Positions 62,156 through 64,000 of a DNA stretch of 64,000 nucleotides are shown one piece after another (the stretch's first letter is position 1; every line of letters begins with the position of its first letter). The DNA comes from Fumia sp045121595 (lineage in GTDB: Bacteria; Bacillota; Clostridia; Oscillospirales; Ruminococcaceae). The notes beneath the pieces were generated by a model. That model worked only from the letters and a program-made list of their open reading frames with translations. It did no database searches and had not been told where the DNA came from. A program made the translations under genes and the position numbers. The stretch lies in the NCBI GenBank assembly GCA_045121595.1, contig JBGVGI010000091.1, forward strand, positions 1-64,000, written 5' to 3'.

Positions 62156-63433
62156 TTATGCTAATTTTTCGACTTTACGTTTTTGTACTTTAGGTCTTGC
62201 TTTTTTCTCAACTACGTCGGCATTGATGATAACCTTTTTGATGGTTTCATCGGAAGGTACAGTAAACATAAGCTCCATAAGGATTTCTTCCATAATGTTA
62301 CGAAGACCTCTGGCACCAGTTTTTCTCTTGATAGCTTCTTTTGCGATTGCTTTTAATGCTTCATCGTCAATTGAAAGCTCAACGTTATCAAGGTTAAAGA
62401 TACTACTGTACTGGCGTAAAAGCGAGTTTTTAGGCTCTTTGAGAATTCTTACAAGCTGTTCTTCATTTAAGTCCTCAAGTGCTGTAATAACGGGCAGACG
62501 TCCTACAAGCTCAGGAATAATTCCGAATTTCACAAGGTCTGACGGAACAAGCTCTTTTAAGAGTTCGCCCTTACCTTTTTCGGTGTGTTTTTCAACCTTT
62601 GCACCGAATCCCATTGAAGAGGAGTCAGTTCTCTTTTCAATGATTTTTTCAATCCCTTCAAATGCACCACCGCAGATAAAGAGGATGTTTTTGGTATCAA
62701 GCTGAATGAACTCCTGGTGAGGATGCTTTCTTCCACCCTGAGGAGGAACGTTTGATACAGTTCCTTCAAGGATTTTGAGAAGTGCCTGCTGAACACCTTC
62801 ACCGCTTACGTCACGGGTAATAGAGGTATTCTCGGATTTACGGGTAATCTTATCAATTTCATCGATATAGATAATTCCACGTTCTGCCGCCTCAACGTCA
62901 AAATCAGCCGCCTGTAAAAGTCTTACGAGTACGTTTTCAACGTCGTCACCCACGTAACCTGCTTCGGTAAGAGTGGTAGCGTCTGCAATTGCAAAAGGAA
63001 CGTTTAAAGTTTTAGCAAGAGTCTGTGCAAGTAAAGTTTTACCAACACCTGTAGGTCCTAAAAGCAAAACGTTACTTTTCTGGATTTCAACGTCGTTGTC
63101 TTTTGCAAGGAATATTCTCTTATAATGGTTGTAAACTGCAACAGAAAGGCTTATTTTAGCCTTATCCTGACCGATAACATACTGATCAAGAACTTCTTTA
63201 ATCTGTGCAGGTTTCAAAAGCTTGGGAGCATTATATACCGTATCGTTATGATGAGGTTCATTATGTTCTTTACGGGGAGCAAAAAGTCCCTCTTCCGCCA
63301 GAAGGTCATAACAAAGCTCTACACAGTTATCACAGATATTTGCATGTTGTGAATGCAGCATTCTTTCAACAGTCTGCTCACTTTTTCCGCAAAAACTGCA
63401 CCTTACCGGTTCTTTTTCGTTAAATTCAGCCAT
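62156..63433 (-). CDS. clpX: ATP-dependent protease unfoldase ClpX
   Basis: A 425-aa AAA+ unfoldase: zinc-binding domain CSFCGKS and CDNCVELC (residues 12-41), Walker A GPTGVGKT near 128, Walker B IYIDEID near 193, and the ClpP-binding loop as SMGFGA near 273 (the usual IGF). It recognises tagged proteins and feeds them to ClpP, encoded just upstream (3 nt). It is the normal clpPX order. Confidence 0.97.
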   Translation of the reverse strand: MAEFNEKEPVRCSFCGKSEQTVERMLHSQHANICDNCVELCYDLLAEEGLFAPRKEHNEPHHNDTVYNAPKLLKPAQIKEVLDQYVIGQDKAKISLSVAVYNHYKRIFLAKDNDVEIQKSNVLLLGPTGVGKTLLAQTLAKTLNVPFAIADATTLTEAGYVGDDVENVLVRLLQAADFDVEAAERGIIYIDEIDKITRKSENTSITRDVSGEGVQQALLKILEGTVSNVPPQGGRKHPHQEFIQLDTKNILFICGGAFEGIEKIIEKRTDSSSMGFGAKVEKHTEKGKGELLKELVPSDLVKFGIIPELVGRLPVITALEDLNEEQLVRILKEPKNSLLRQYSSIFNLDNVELSIDDEALKAIAKEAIKRKTGARGLRNIMEEILMELMFTVPSDETIKKVIINADVVEKKARPKVQKRKVEKLA

Positions 63434-63436
63434 AAC

Positions 63437-64000
63437 TTAATCCCTTTTTACAATAACCTTATCAATAAGGCCGTATTCTTTAGCTTCTTCAGCAGACATA
63501 AAATTATCACGTTCGCAATCTTTTTCGATTGTAGCGATATCTTTTCCTGTATTGGATGCCAAAATTTCATTAAGGTGCTTTTTCATTCTGAGAATTCTTT
63601 CAGCCTGAATAGCAATATCAGTAGCCTGACCCTGAGCTCCGCCCAAGGGCTGATGAATCATAACTTCACTGTTAGGAAGTGCAAGGCGTTTGCCTTTTGC
63701 ACCGGAAGATAATAAGAATGCGCCCATAGAAGCCGCCATACCGATACAAATTGTGGACACGTCACATTTGATATACTGCATTGTGTCATAAATTGCCATA
63801 CCTGCAGTAATGGAGCCTCCGGGACTGTTGATATAAAGGTAGATATCCTTATCAGGGTCCTGGCTTTCGAGATACAAAAGCTGAGCCACAACCAAGGAAG
63901 CTGTAACGTCATTAACTTCATCTGAAAGCATAACAATTCTGTCATTTAAAAGTCTTGAATAGATGTCATAGGAACGTTCACCTCTGCTTGTTTGTTCCAC
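63437..64000 (-). CDS. clpP: ATP-dependent protease subunit ClpP (cut by window edge)
   Basis: At least 188 codons of ClpP; the frame runs open into the right edge, so the N-terminus (about 8-10 residues, before VEQTSRGERSYD) lies outside. The catalytic Ser is in GMAASMGAF, His in MIHQPLGG and Asp in the KDCERDNF segment. It forms the tetradecameric chamber used by ClpX. The first codon inside the window is GTG (Val), probably not the real start. Confidence 0.97.
   Translation of the reverse strand: MEQTSRGERSYDIYSRLLNDRIVMLSDEVNDVTASLVVAQLLYLESQDPDKDIYLYINSPGGSITAGMAIYDTMQYIKCDVSTICIGMAASMGAFLLSSGAKGKRLALPNSEVMIHQPLGGAQGQATDIAIQAERILRMKKHLNEILASNTGKDIATIEKDCERDNFMSAEEAKEYGLIDKVIVKRD

Overview
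The window is AT-rich, Gram-positive-type DNA with strong Shine-Dalgarno sites and consensus sigma-A promoters. It looks like a spore-forming Clostridia chromosome: it has spoIIE, a Gram-positive CpsB/BY-kinase capsule locus, an LCP ligase, lgt and clpPX, and Ig- and cohesin-like secreted modules resembling those of ruminococcal or oscillospiral gut bacteria. The species cannot be named from sequence alone.

Positions 53-25722 form a defence island read entirely on the minus strand. The left part (53-14770) is a tightly packed ten-gene operon. Its core matches type 4 BREX: BrxP (PAPS-reductase-like with ferredoxin clusters), a 63-aa Cys-rich protein, BrxC ATPase, PglZ and BrxL, with no PglX methylase. 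A cysteine desulfurase overlaps brxL. Next come a nuclease-DUF2075 helicase, an unknown protein, an Spx/ArsC-like thioredoxin-fold protein and a PD-(D/E)XK protein. BrxP plus desulfurase parallels DndC plus DndA, so I infer a sulfur-based (phosphorothioate-like) DNA mark with an attached effector module. A small XRE regulator (14979-15188) lies upstream, and similar CGAA-TTCG palindromes occur at both promoters. The right part (15503-25722) is a type I restriction operon: half-HsdS, HsdM, trypsin-like protease, HsdS, extra PD-(D/E)XK nuclease, 57-aa protein, HsdR, M48-type metallopeptidase and two decayed small ORFs. No integrase, transposase or tRNA was seen at the island edges.

Positions 26323-29830 hold a glycoside hydrolase family 2 gene broken by one in-frame TAG and a lactaldehyde-reductase-type alcohol dehydrogenase. 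Positions 29975-49580 are a cell-surface polysaccharide region: two pyruvyl transferases, flippase, three GT2 enzymes (two from a tandem duplication), polymerase, two further glycosyltransferases, CpsB phosphatase, a fused Wzz/BY-kinase with a 21-tyrosine tail, a 1535-aa secreted repeat protein, an FrhB-type iron-sulfur protein and an LCP ligase. No initiating sugar-phosphate transferase is present in the window.

Positions 49638-64000 are mostly housekeeping: birA, spoIIE, a PASTA pseudokinase, folD, lgt, a paired M16 peptidase operon, galE, a secreted GH10-like hydrolase with cell-wall-binding repeats, clpX and the edge-truncated clpP.
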